Part shown: positions 1 to 9,615 of the stretch, in pieces
Layout of the letters: every line of letters begins with the position of its first letter
Position numbering within the stretch: the stretch's first letter is position 1
Assembly: GCA_029215795.1 (NCBI GenBank)
Contig: JARDYH010000004.1
Location: 220,341,517 to 220,405,516 of the forward strand
Direction of reading: 5' to 3'
Source: Anniella stebbinsi
Taxonomy: Eukaryota > Chordata > Lepidosauria > Squamata > Anniellidae
Length of the DNA: 64,000 bases
Notes under the pieces: model-generated
The model's database searches: none
What the model was told of the DNA's origin: nothing
The model's input: the letters and a program-made list of their open reading frames with translations, nothing else
Position numbers and translations under genes: made by a program

Positions 1-769
1 ACCACAAACAGGATGTCCAGATCACCACTGTCTACCCAAGAACAACATTTCTCAATGCAAATTCACAGAAATCAAGCAGCTAAAGCAACTATATTTGATA
101 TATGCCTGTGTGAACCACCTCTCTGTTTAGCACCGCACCACTAAACCGGGAACAGAAATGCCCATGTGGGTGTGCCTTTGAAAAAAAAAATACAAACATG
201 AGCATGGGCTGTGGAACGGGAAGCAGGTGAAAGAGTTTTTATGCACAATTATGCTCTCAGGTCCTTGTGACATCCAGGCCCTCCCTTTTCTACTCTGAGA
301 AGGCAATAAATCTTGTTACTCCCCGAAAGCAGTCAAAGACGGAGGGTGGGGGAGGCGTTCAGAGCGGAGTAATGTCAGATGTAATGTTTATCGCACATCA
401 CCTTGATGGATTATTTTCCAAACAAACCAGGTGTCTAAAATTTTATACAGGCATACCTAACGCGGGCAGCAAGCCCTCTCTACATACGGGCTATATCACT
501 TTCATGTTTTGTACAGCATCAAGCACAGTACTGACGTTCAACAGTCACAGCAGTTGTAGAAAATAAGAAGTCACGTATTCTTACAGTTACTGGCTCCTGC
601 TGAAAGGGTGCCAGGCAAGTGAACCAATGTTGTTCATCAGCTCACTTGACTTTGGGTACTTTCCCACAAGCCAGCAAAAGCACCTTTGAGCCTCTTTTAC
701 TTCTGCATGTGCGAATGCTGTTAATGGGGATCAGGAAACACAAAGGAGCCCGTTTTAACACAAACACAG

Positions 770-930
770 GCCAGATCTACACCAAGCAGGATATAGCGAT
801 ATGAAAGCGGTATAAAAGTGGTATATAACAGGCAGAAGCTGCACTACTGCTTTATAGCGGTATTGAAGTGCACTGGCAACTGTTGGGGCCCATAAGACAC
901 ATACCATATACCGCTATATCCTGCTTGGTG
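770..930. repeat. Imperfect inverted repeat (GGCCAGATCTACACCAAGC arms)
   Basis: GGCCAGATCTACACCAAGCA at 770-789 recurs inverted as TGCTTGGTGTAGATCTGGCC near 922-941. The sequence between the arms carries TATAGCGGTAT words on both strands. This is a foldback MITE-like unit of unknown family. Confidence 0.5.
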
Positions 931-1394
931 TAGATCTGGCCACATTTCTAGCCAGTTATGGATTACACAGATGCTAGAGATGTGAGGAATGCAAGCGGCG
1001 TCTGTAGCTTTATGTGTTGACGCGAGCACATCCCTTTGCTAGGGTGTACCATGCATTTGACCTTCTTAGTAATTTGGAAATGAGACAGCATAGGGGAAGG
1101 AGGGGCAGGGCTGTGTTTTAGTGCACGTATTTCGGCCACCTAAGGGCCGAATTTCAGCTGGTGCAGGGATACTGAGTTTTGAAGCGAACGGCTTGGAAAT
1201 GTTCAGGACACACTAGCAGAACTTGTGCAAACCTCCCACACGTTTGGTGCCTTCGCTACCACGCGCTGAACCCCTCTGCACTCAACAACGCACACGTTTC
1301 CATGACAAAATGACAGAAAGCATGCATTCAATCAAAATGGTATCTGGAGCTGAGGGATAGCCATATGGCCCACTGGCTGATTTCTGGATATTAT

Positions 1395-1610
1395 AAATAG
1401 ACGTAGCTCAGTGGTAAAGCACCTGCTTTGCATACGAAAGGTCCCAGGTTCAATCCCCATGGTCCCAAGCAGGGCTGGGGAAAACACCTGCCTGAAAAGA
1501 GCAGTGGTGGTCTGACACAGGGCAAGGAAGATCCCTTTGTACCTTCGTCCGGTCCTACAAAGCAAGTAAGAAGAGTGCAGCGTCTGGGTCATTTAACGCA
1601 GATTAATTAT
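1395..1610 (+). repeat. tRNA-derived SINE
   Basis: A-box-like TAGCTCAGTGGTAAAGC and B-box-like GGTTCAATCCC are spaced as in a tRNA gene and followed by a non-tRNA body. This is the form of reptilian tRNA-derived SINEs. The acceptor stem does not pair, so it is not a functional tRNA gene. Confidence 0.75.
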
Positions 1611-2096
1611 ACCCTAAATATCAAGCGACTGCGAAGCATCGGGGCCGGCCCTAACATTAGGCAGAGTGAAGTGGCCACCTCGGTCAGCTGATTTTGAGCG
1701 TCATGAAAGGGCAGCAAATCGTTTAATTTAGTTTTTTAGTGTCATAGCACCCACACTCTGGAACTCCCAGCACGCTACAAATTGGACAGGCACTCATCCT
1801 TCTGGGTCCTACTGAAACACACTTTTCCAACAAACATTTCCAGGACAGTAATTCTGTCTTCTGAAGACAGTAATATTACAGTATACAGTAATATTATAAA
1901 GTGTCTAATTGTGACCTTATACTGTATTTTTGGCACATCGCTTAGAAATGTCTATTAATGCGATTCATAAATAGGGTAATATATATAGTTGTTGCATATT
2001 TGCTGCCAGAGAGGGTGGGAGACACTTGGGGTTAAAGGTGCCTTGAGTACCAGCCCATTTGACTGGGGATGGGGGCAGGGAAGGGCCCCATCTGCT

Positions 2097-2242
2097 CAGG
2101 CAAATCTATCTTGCGCTGGTTCTAGTAAGCCTTCACTCTTGCCAATGCCCTCCAGATGTGTTAGACTACAAGTCCATTGGCCATGATGACTGGGGCTAAT
2201 GGGAGTTGTAGTCTAACACATCTGGTCAGGGAAGGCTGCTTT
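2097..2242. repeat. Palindromic MITE, CAACTCCCAT type
   Basis: CCAGATGTGTTAGACTACAA faces TTGTAGTCTAACACATCTGG, and the interior is partly self-complementary. This is one of a family scattered through the window (see the other entries of this type). Confidence 0.65.
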
Positions 2243-2503
2243 AGATGCATCCCATGGATCGCAGGGATTCCAGGTTGTGTTTCATTGTGGGTTTTTTAAA
2301 GCAAGACCCTGCAAGATTCCCCCCCTACCCCCCATCCTGTCTTTGCAAGTCAGGCTTCCTCTGATATTGAAGATCCTCATCAGAACACGTTGAGCAGAGC
2401 AGGGAAAAGCTCGCCGCAGAAACTGGTTAACGGGCATAAGTTCTTCTCCCTCTAAAGCGAAATCAATGAAGTCGAGAATGGAGCTTTTGTTTTTTTTACT
2501 CAC

Positions 2504-2579
2504 CTTCAGCTTGATGGGGCAAGACTGCAAAGGCGGCCAAGATGAGAAGGAGAGGCATCCACGCTGCCAGGGAATCCAT
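2504..2579 (-). CDS. FRAS1: FRAS1 first coding exon (signal peptide)
   Basis: FRAS1 is a very large extracellular-matrix protein of epithelial basement membranes. Its product carries cysteine-rich (VWC, furin-like) and CSPG repeats and works with FREM proteins. This exon encodes MDSLAAWMPLLLILAAFAVL followed by PHQAE and the first base of a glycine codon, then a consensus donor GAAG|GTGAGT. The human protein begins with a similar leader ending EFAVLPHHSEG, so the FAVLPH..EG block and the phase-1 splice after the signal peptide both match. Orientation and position downstream of MRPL1 agree with human 4q21. Only this exon is in the window; intron 1 runs off the left edge. I searched 1-2500 for the cysteine-rich second exon and did not see it. 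Confidence 0.88.
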
Positions 2580-4160
2580 AGTTGAAGAGAGGTGGTTCTT
2601 AAAAAGGCACGCACAACCCAAACGGATCTCTCTCGATCTCGATCTCTCTCGATCTCGCTCTGCAAAACCAGCGGCAGGATCTTCGCTTGTCAACATCGGA
2701 AGGCAGCAAAAGGCAGAAAACCACCTTCCTCCTTGCTCGGCCTTCGGGGAGGTTCAGCGGGCACCGAAGGGGGACGGGGGGGAAAGGGAAGAAAGCAGGA
2801 TCTCCCCTTGGGCTCCTGGAGGTATCAGGGCGGCGGAGGAGGAGGAGGTGCTGGTGACGCCCCAGCCTTTGGCGGCGGCGGGCAAACCGTTCGCTCTGCG
2901 CCGAGAAGGGTTCCAAGGAGAGCCTTTTCCAGTCCCGGGCGAGTCGTAGGGCCAAGAGCGGCCGTAAATCTGCCGGCGACGCTCCCCTTTGCGCCGAGGG
3001 GACGGGGAGAGAAGCCGCTGCCGCCCGCGCGCGCGTCTCCGGCTCTTCCCGCGAACCGGGCGCCCTTTCAAAGTTGTCCTCCGCCCTGCAAACTTCCCCT
3101 GGCCGCCGCCGCCGCAATCGCCGCCCCCATCCCGCTGGGCATCGCCGGCGAGAAGACGCGCCCCTCTCCCCGTCTTCTCTCTCTCTCTCTCTCCCTCCCC
3201 ACCCCTCAACTGCAGCTTTTAAAGTCCACTTTGGGGCACTGTGCTGACGTCGTCGCCGCCGCCGCCGCCCGGCCGGCCCACCCACCACGGCGCCTCGCGG
3301 GGTGGCCGGGGCTCCTCCGGCAGGCAGACACGCGCCGGCGGCGAGGTGCAGGGCTTGTCCTCGCGCGCGCGCGGGTCCCGACCCCCGCGCCCCACCCGAC
3401 CCCCCAAAACACCTTCCTAAGCCCGGCTTGCAAGCCGCGCAGCGACCCCCGGCTCGCCTCGCCCTCCTTGGCTCTGCTGCTCCAAAGAAACTTTGAGGCG
3501 GTCTTTTTGCGCGCCCGTTCCAGAAACAGCCAAGCGACCTCTCCGCACCCGCAAAGGCAAAGCGGGAGGCTGGTTGCAGGAGAGAGGGAGGAAGGCGGGG
3601 GGGGGGGGGGAAAGGCGTTTGGAAGCCGAGTGAAAAAGGAGCAGGCTGGTAAGCGGGGCTTTATCCGCACACGCACCTCTTTCCCTTGCAGTGGGCGTGT
3701 GAGAGAGGGAGCGAGGGAGATTCACACACACACTCGCCCGCACGCATGCATATATCCCCTCCTTGAGCACAACAGAGCCCTGCAAAAGCTCCCTCTGCAA
3801 TACGTCCTGGCAGCCGGAGAGAGAACGAAAAACTAATTACAGTCTGCAGGTTATTTGCAAAGAGAGAGCGCGCGCGCACGCGGGAGCAACCTTCCGAGGC
3901 AAGCCGAAGCTTGGAAGGCGCCTGTCGAAATGCGCTTCTCCTTTGGAGCAAGCAAGAGGTCCCGGTTTTCTTTCGCCTCCCCGCCCCCTCCGCTCCATCC
4001 CCGCCTCTAAGCCCCAGGTCCTCCGCCCTCTCCCCATGCAGTCTCGGTGTGAAAATGGACCCGGGGGGGGGGGGGGCTGTGTGAGAGAAGCTGGCAAAGG
4101 TTCCTGAGAGTCACGTGGGGAGGGGGAAGCGAGAAGAGAGGGCGAGCGCAACCTGATCCC
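2580..4160 (-). promoter_or_regulatory. FRAS1: CpG island, 5'UTR and promoter region of FRAS1
   Basis: Sequence upstream of the FRAS1 ATG is very GC- and CpG-rich from about 2740 to 4130. It has GCC and GGC runs, a TGACGTCG (CRE-like) site near 3244, GC boxes and long G runs at 3598-3612 and 4063-4077. Just upstream of the ATG are short CGATCTCT repeats (2625-2655). A CTTTAAAAGC element on the minus strand near 3225 could act as a weak TATA-type site, but the transcription start cannot be fixed from sequence. Long open frames here are composition artefacts. Confidence 0.75.
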
Positions 4161-4975
4161 CCTTATTCATGCTGCAGAAGTTGTGTGTACTCTGCCGGCC
4201 TGCTTTTGTCTGAGATCAGGTCAACGTTGGCCATAGAGGGGAGGGGAGGAAGATAACGAGCAAGGTCTGTCCAGTTGGGGCGCGCGCCCCCCTGCATCGC
4301 CCAGGCACGGCTGCTACCACCTTTCTTGTAGTGGCCCCCAGAGGGGTTTTTCTCTTCTGCCCTTTACAACTCCTGGAATATTTCCACCGTGACACTAATC
4401 AGTGCATTGACACGCAACTACCACCTTTTCAGCACGTCACCGAATGGTGTATTGACACACAAGAAACATCCCGCAACTTTTACAAGGTGAAGAATTCTGC
4501 ACGAACCAGGGATGTCCGTAGGCCTGGGTTCGTGGGGCCCGGATCCTTTCCACAGAACCATGAATGTCCATTGGTACCAATGGAATGGGGTTTTTTAAAT
4601 CTCTGCTTAAGTGCCACACAAGGGGCAGTTTTCAAGGAGGGGGTTGCAGCTGGGGAGGGAAGGAGAACTCTTCCCTTTCCACATGCTGCAGCTTGTACAC
4701 CCCCCCCCCCAAATCTTCCCTTTCATGGCAGTTAAGCTTAAAAAAGCGAGACTTTTCTCATTAATTTGGGGTGGTCTGGCTCATGCAGCAAATTAAAATG
4801 CAGAAATCATTTTACGTGAGGTTATTTGGCTGAGAAATTCATTAAATAAATATGACAAATAAAGCCTAGTAATTATTTTTAAATTTGCATGTACAGATAT
4901 AAATTATAAACACAACATAAAACACTTCTGTGTTGCGTTTTTATATCATGGTTTAAGTTTTACACTTGGAATTGG
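4160..4975. other. Intergenic sequence upstream of FRAS1
   Basis: Non-coding sequence falling from CpG-rich to AT-rich. A C run lies near 4700-4711. I recognise no gene or clear repeat. Confidence 0.4.
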
Positions 4976-5062
4976 ACTTCTCGGTTTTAATTTTTGTGAA
5001 CCGCCCAGAGAGCGTCGGCTCTTGGGCGGTAAAGAAATGCAATCAATAAAATAAATAAAATG
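4975..5062 (+). repeat. L2-like LINE 3' end
   Basis: AACCGCCCAGAGAGC..GGGCGG hairpin followed by an A/T-rich AATAAAATAAATAAA tail. This is the 3' terminus shared by the L2-like elements in this window. Confidence 0.6.
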
Positions 5063-5227
5063 AGCATATGGAGATTTGTGCCCATGGGCCTGGGGCCCAA
5101 ATTGTTCACGTGCCTAGTTGCACCCTGGCATGGAACCTTCCATGACACTGGACTAGGTTTTTATGTAGAGTGCTTCTACTGCTGAGCCCAAGCTGAGGTA
5201 GTCAGTAAACAGCATTGTTCACCACAC

Positions 5228-5335
5228 AATATAAGCCAATCTTCTCCAATCTCATGGCCAGTGGATGGGTTGGACTACAACTCCCAGCAGCTCCCAGCCA
5301 CAGAGGGCACCAAGTTGGAGAAGGCTGATTTAATA
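5228..5335. repeat. Palindromic MITE, CAACTCCCAT type (partial)
   Basis: Contains GGACTACAACTCCCAGCAGC and CCAAGTTGGAGAAGGCTG, the characteristic outer part of this repeat. Confidence 0.5.
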
Positions 5336-5627
5336 GCACATTATGCCATCCACAGCCTCAGAAGCAATGCTAACATAATTAAAGGGCCCAACCAAGGAGG
5401 AGCTGTCATCGCTATTAGCAAGTCAGAGGTTCTCTACATTGGGTGGGGTGGGGAACGCATCCTTACCAAGTCTCAGATCTTTTCACCTTCAAAATGGGCT
5501 CCTTCAAACAGCAACCAGGTGATTTTGAATTGAAAAGGAAATGCCATTGAAAACAATAGGCTACAATGAAACAGTGCCTTCTAGTGATGGAATAAATCCT
5601 GGCATTAATACATGCCTGATTATCTCT

Positions 5628-5853
5628 GGCTGCATTCAGACAACACGATAGTCAATGGTGGGGTAATAATCAATTTTACAGTTGTTTATCTAGGGGGTAC
5701 TCCCCACACAACATGGTAATAAATAATCAACCATGGTGTGGATTAGGATCAACGCTGAGTTGACTATGGCAGCATTCGGACGACACGATAGTCAATACAA
5801 CTGACGAGTGTTCCCCCCCCCCCAGTTGATTATTGTGTTGTCTGAATGCAGCC
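5628..5853 (+). mobile_element. MITE with GGCT..ATTC(A/G)GACGACACG ends, copy 1
   Basis: The terminal repeat GGCTGCATTCAGACAACACG matches the inverted right end CTGAATGCAGCC. An internal second terminus, CATTCGGACGACACGATAG, shows dimer-like architecture. It aligns along its length with 50673-50891 and, inverted, with 41699-41924. Confidence 0.75.
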
Positions 5854-5895
5854 TCTGTGTTATAAAAACACAGAATTACTAGGGGGAAACCACGG

Positions 5896-6000
5896 GAGAT
5901 GTCCTAATGTTGATGACGTTATGAAATCGACCTTCAAACTTCTGTGAGTAGCTAGTGAGGAGCATGCTATAAATCGCTAATTTAGAGACACCCTTAGTCT
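5896..6000 (+). repeat. Old element, paralogue of 27367-27470
   Basis: About 100 bp, GAGATGTCCT..ATGAAATCGACC..GAGCATGCTATAAATCGCTA, aligns with few gaps to 27367-27470 in the same orientation. No terminal repeats or LINE features are seen, and the function is unknown. Confidence 0.55.
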
Positions 6001-6290
6001 ACATACTGGAGGCTGAGAGACACCACTCTCCGGACACCAGATTTTACAGGCCCCAATCCTCAGATCCCACTGAGGAATACTAGAAAGGACTCAGTCTGAT
6101 AAAGATTTTTTGTACAGACGTGCCAGTCCAAATCTATCTAATATTGGAACCACCTTATACTGGAAACCTACATGTTTCCAGCTTCCACCCAAAACACACC
6201 GCAAAATCCATGGTCTACAGGGCTTTGTGCAATCTTCACATGCAGTTGTGCACGTACAAACATGGGCCCTATCATTCTCCCATGTAGACT

Positions 6291-7035
6291 AGAATCATGG
6301 AGTGAAAGGGATCTTGGAGGTCATTTACTCCACCCCTCTGCTCATTGCAGAGCCAGCAATACAGGATGTAGCTACAGTATCCCTGATGGATGGCCACCTA
6401 TACTCTGCTTAAATGTACTGGTGGCTCTGGGTTTCAGTCAGAACTCTAAAGGAGCTATCCAAGGCGTTAGCTCCTTTGGAGTTCTGACTGGTTCTAACTG
6501 AAACTTGGAGTATATTCACTGCCCTACTGACATCAGAGCCACCAGCCTCTACTGTCCGGTGCTCACCATCTCCCTATATACACCAGTTGCTGGGGAATGT
6601 GTGGGAGGATGCTGTTGCACCAGTATCCTGCTTTGTGAGCTCCTGGTCGTCAGCTGGTTGACCACCGTCTGAACAAAATGCTGTTCCAGATGAACCTTTG
6701 GTCTGATCCAATGTGGCTGTTCTTATCCAAAAGGTCTTACCATGAGGAAGTTTCTCTTAAAGTTTAGTTGAAATCTATTTCCCTGCAATTCCTACTCATT
6801 GGTCCTCGTCCTGCTCTCCTGAGCAACAGAGAACAACTCTGCTCAATCTTCTGCATGGCAACATTTTAGATATTTGAAACCCACTCTCATGTCTCCTCTT
6901 AATCTTCTCCAGGCTCAACGTCCCCAGATCTTTCAACCGTTCCTTGTAGTTCTTGATTTCCAGGCGCTTCTTCATCCTGCTCAACTGGACACAGTACTCC
7001 AGGTGAAGCCTGAGCACTGAAGGATAGAGTTCAAC
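6291..7035 (-). mobile_element. CR1 LINE 3' fragment
   Basis: The minus strand encodes a decayed CR1 reverse-transcriptase C-terminus (LEYCVQLSR..LEIKNYKERLKDLGTLSLEK) followed by the CR1 3' end. It is interrupted at about 6420-6550 by another palindromic repeat. Confidence 0.75.
6420..6555. repeat. Palindromic repeat (TTTCAGTCAGAACTCTAAAG type), copy 1
   Basis: TTTCAGTCAGAACTCTAAAG pairs with CTTTGGAGTTCTGACTGG. Related copies lie at 18745-18920 and, partial, 24637-24725. It interrupts the CR1 fragment. Confidence 0.6.
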
Positions 7036-7331
7036 TCTTACTTCCCTGTAGACTATATATGATCCATGTGGCTTATAGGGACAGACTGTGCATAGCAGAG
7101 CAACCAGGAAGCAACCAGCAACTTCCTGCATTCAAGGGACCTTCCCCACATTGACCTGTCTGCTGAGGAATCAGCCATGCCAACTGCTTTTGTGATGGAA
7201 ACCTATACATAAATTTATTAAAGCATCATAATCTGCCACAGAACCACCATGCATTGCAGAGGATTGGGTGAGGAGAGAGAAACTTGTTCTAGGGTAACGG
7301 CTCCAACCTGGCACTCGCCAGATGTGTTGGA

Positions 7332-7652
7332 TAGGCTGACCATATGAAAAGGAGGACAGAGCTCATGTAACTTTAACAGTTGTAGAGAAAAGAGAATTTC
7401 AGCCAGTGTCATTTGTATGTAATTAGTCCCTGGTGAAATTCCCCTCTTCATCACAACAGTTAAAGTTGCAGGCACTATACTAGAGTGACCATATACAAAA
7501 GAAGGCAGGGCCCCTGCAACTTTAACAGTTGTGATAAAGAGGGAATTTCACCAGGAACTCATTGCATACAAATGACACTGGCTGAAATTCCCTTTTCTCT
7601 GCAACTGTTAAAGTTACATGAGCCCTGTCCTCCTTTTCATATGGTCAGCGTA
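7332..7652. mobile_element. hAT-type dimeric MITE (TAGGSTGACCA ends), copy 1
   Basis: This is a 321-bp element with ends TAGGCTGACCATATG and CATATGGTCAGCGTA. The 8-bp target duplication GTGTTGGA is perfect (7324-7331 and 7653-7660), as for hAT transposons. The interior holds a second start, TAGAGTGACCATATAC (about 7481), so it is a tail-linked dimer of a roughly 170-bp monomer. Non-autonomous, no coding capacity. Confidence 0.88.
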
Positions 7653-7785
7653 GTGTTGGACTACAATTACCATCCCCATCCAGTGTGCCTGCGCTAGCTG
7701 GGGACAATGGGAGTTGAACATCCAGAGGGTGCCCAGTTGGGAGAGGATGTTCTGCATGCACTGGCAGTTCCCATGGCCTCTATGG

Positions 7786-8462
7786 TAGGCTGACCATATG
7801 AAAAGGAGGCCATGGCTCATGTAACTTTAACAGTTGTAGAGAAAAGGGAATTTCAGCCAGTATCATTTGTATGCAATTAGTCTCTGGTGAAATTCCCTCT
7901 TGATCACAACAGTTAAAAGTGCATGCACTATACTAGAGTGACCAGATACAAAAGGAGGCAGGGACCCTGCAACTTTAACTGTTGTGATGAAGAGGGAATT
8001 TCACCAGGAACTAATTGCATACAAATGACACTGGCTAAAATTCCCATTTCTCTACAACTGTTCAAGGCTGCCTCTACAAGAGAGGTTTAAAGCTCTTTCA
8101 AGGTGCTTAAAAAAATTTACCTCTACAAGAACGGAGCGTAAATCGGGCGCAGAGGCGCGTTATCTCTCCGATTATGCGCATTATCGAATGCGCGTTAAAC
8201 AGCGAGTTTTATTTTGCTCCGGCCGTTAAAGCGCATTTTGACTATGTGAACAGGCGATTATGCGCATTAACTACTTGTAAAGCGCATTTTAGTAATCCCT
8301 TAATGCGCTTCGCTGCCTCTCGCTGCCTCTCGTGCAGAGGTATTAGGCGTAAATGCGCTTCAGCGATTATGCGCATAATCGGCTAACCAGGCGCAAAAGC
8401 GAATCCTTGTAGAGGGAACCCAAGTTACATGAGCCCTGTCCTCCTTTCATATGGTCAGGCTA
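7786..8462. mobile_element. hAT-type dimeric MITE, copy 2, with nested insertion
   Basis: TAGGCTGACCATATG..CATATGGTCAGGCTA with a perfect 8-bp duplication CTCTATGG at 7778-7785 and 8463-8470. The element is interrupted at 8066-8420 by a different 355-bp MITE. Confidence 0.88.
8066..8420 (+). mobile_element. 355-bp GCGCAT-rich MITE, copy 1
   Basis: Ends GGCTGCCTCTACAAG and CTTGTAGAGGGAACC are inverted repeats. The flanks give a 3-bp duplication CAA (8063-8065, 8421-8423) that rejoins the interrupted host MITE. The interior is packed with GCGCAT and ATGCGCAT words and keeps many CpGs. The 3-bp duplication fits PIF/Harbinger-like or CACTA-like transposition, but the family is not established. 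Confidence 0.82.
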
Positions 8463-8614
8463 CTCTATGGCCTCACACCATCCTCACACTCCCATTTGAC
8501 AGTATATCTTGGCTTATGTGTGGGAAAGCAGCTGAAGTGTCATTTACTTTGAGGAGGAAGCCAGGTGAAGGCAACCCTTTCGGGCCATGGGCACATTTGA
8601 CAATTTGAGACGTT

Positions 8615-9111
8615 GGCTGGTTTCAGACGACACATTAAGCAACAGAAGAGGGGAAACAATAATCAGTTATGTTGTTTATTGTGTTGTGTGGAGGGTTACC
8701 CACCACGCACACACAACTGACAGTACGCTATTCCGCCCAATTAAGCAATGGAGAGAAACAACGGGCTTGCCCGTTGTTTAGTCTGAAGCCCCATTGTTTA
8801 AAGTGTCGTCCGAAACCAACCCCCCCTCTCTCTGTGGACTATTCTGTTTGCGAATAGAGTTCTGCCGGCCAGAGCAGCTGAAAACCCCCGGCTGCTCTAT
8901 ACAGCCAGCAGAACTCATGGTGCATACTGGGATATGGCTGGAGGATTGAGGGAGGGGGAGGGAGCAGATGTAGCAACCAAGGTGGCCGCCGGAACTTTCA
9001 GCTGCACAAGCACCGGAGTTGCAGCATGTCGTGTGTGGAGCACCGCCTACCTAACGCACGGTCAGTACACTATTTCCCCCTCCGTTGCCTAATGTGACGC
9101 CGAAACCAGCC
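8615..9111. mobile_element. MITE-like element with GGCTGGTTTC(A/G)GACGACAC ends
   Basis: GGCTGGTTTCAGACGACACA on the left faces TGACGCCGAAACCAGCC on the right. The next inner parts, TTAAGCAACAGAAG and the inverse of TCCGTTGCCTAA, also pair. The core is GC-rich with no credible ORF. No clear target duplication was found. Confidence 0.65.
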
Positions 9112-9384
9112 TCTGTCTTGGGCACCATTAGAAAATGGCTGCCAAAGGAGATGTGGCCAAAGACAATTAACCTGCCCAAAAGACTGAATACGAGGCAACA
9201 ACTCCTTTGAACCCACATTTTTCAGCACCAACAGAAACCTGTTTTATAGCAATCCCAGCCGCTGGTAAGAACATGGGTTCATTTAAAATAAAGTGGGAGG
9301 GGCAGAGCACTTTGGCGGGCAGTAAGGAAGGAGCCCAGGGGTGCATTGGCTCCCATGGTCAACAAATTGCACGCCCCTAGTTTA

Positions 9385-9615
9385 AAGAGGCTCTGTGCTG
9401 CTTTCAACACCTCCTGAAAACAACTCTTTTCCAGGAAGCATTCCTCAACTGACCAGCCACCGTTTTTATTGGTATTCTCTTTTAAATTAAACTATTTCAA
9501 TTTGCCGTTTTAATCTTTTCATCTTTTTACTGTTTAATTCCTGTGTTCACCAGTCCGGAATCTATTTTAGATATGGAGCAGTATATAAATATTGTAAATA
9601 AATCATAAATAAAGA
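9385..9615 (+). repeat. L2-like LINE 3' end
   Basis: CTGAAAACAACTCTTTTCCAGGAAGCATTCCTC followed by an AT-rich UTR and AGTATATAAATATTGTAAATAAAT. This is the typical decayed tail of an L2-like LINE. Confidence 0.55.

Larger units (their letters stand above)
1..2503. other. Beginning of FRAS1 intron 1
   Basis: Non-coding. It contains a tRNA-derived SINE (1395-1610), a palindromic CAACTCCCAT-type repeat (2097-2240) and an inverted pair of a TATAGCGGTAT-rich segment at 770-925. No second FRAS1 exon or other coding exon is supported. Confidence 0.6.

Noticed and set aside
1395..1470. Possible tRNA gene
   Set aside because: A- and B-box words are present, but the acceptor and anticodon stems do not form and a SINE body follows.
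2592..3836. 414-residue plus-strand open frame across the FRAS1 CpG island
   Set aside because: High GC lowers stop-codon frequency. The translation is proline/arginine low complexity, overlaps open frames on the other strand, and lies antisense to the FRAS1 promoter and exon 1.
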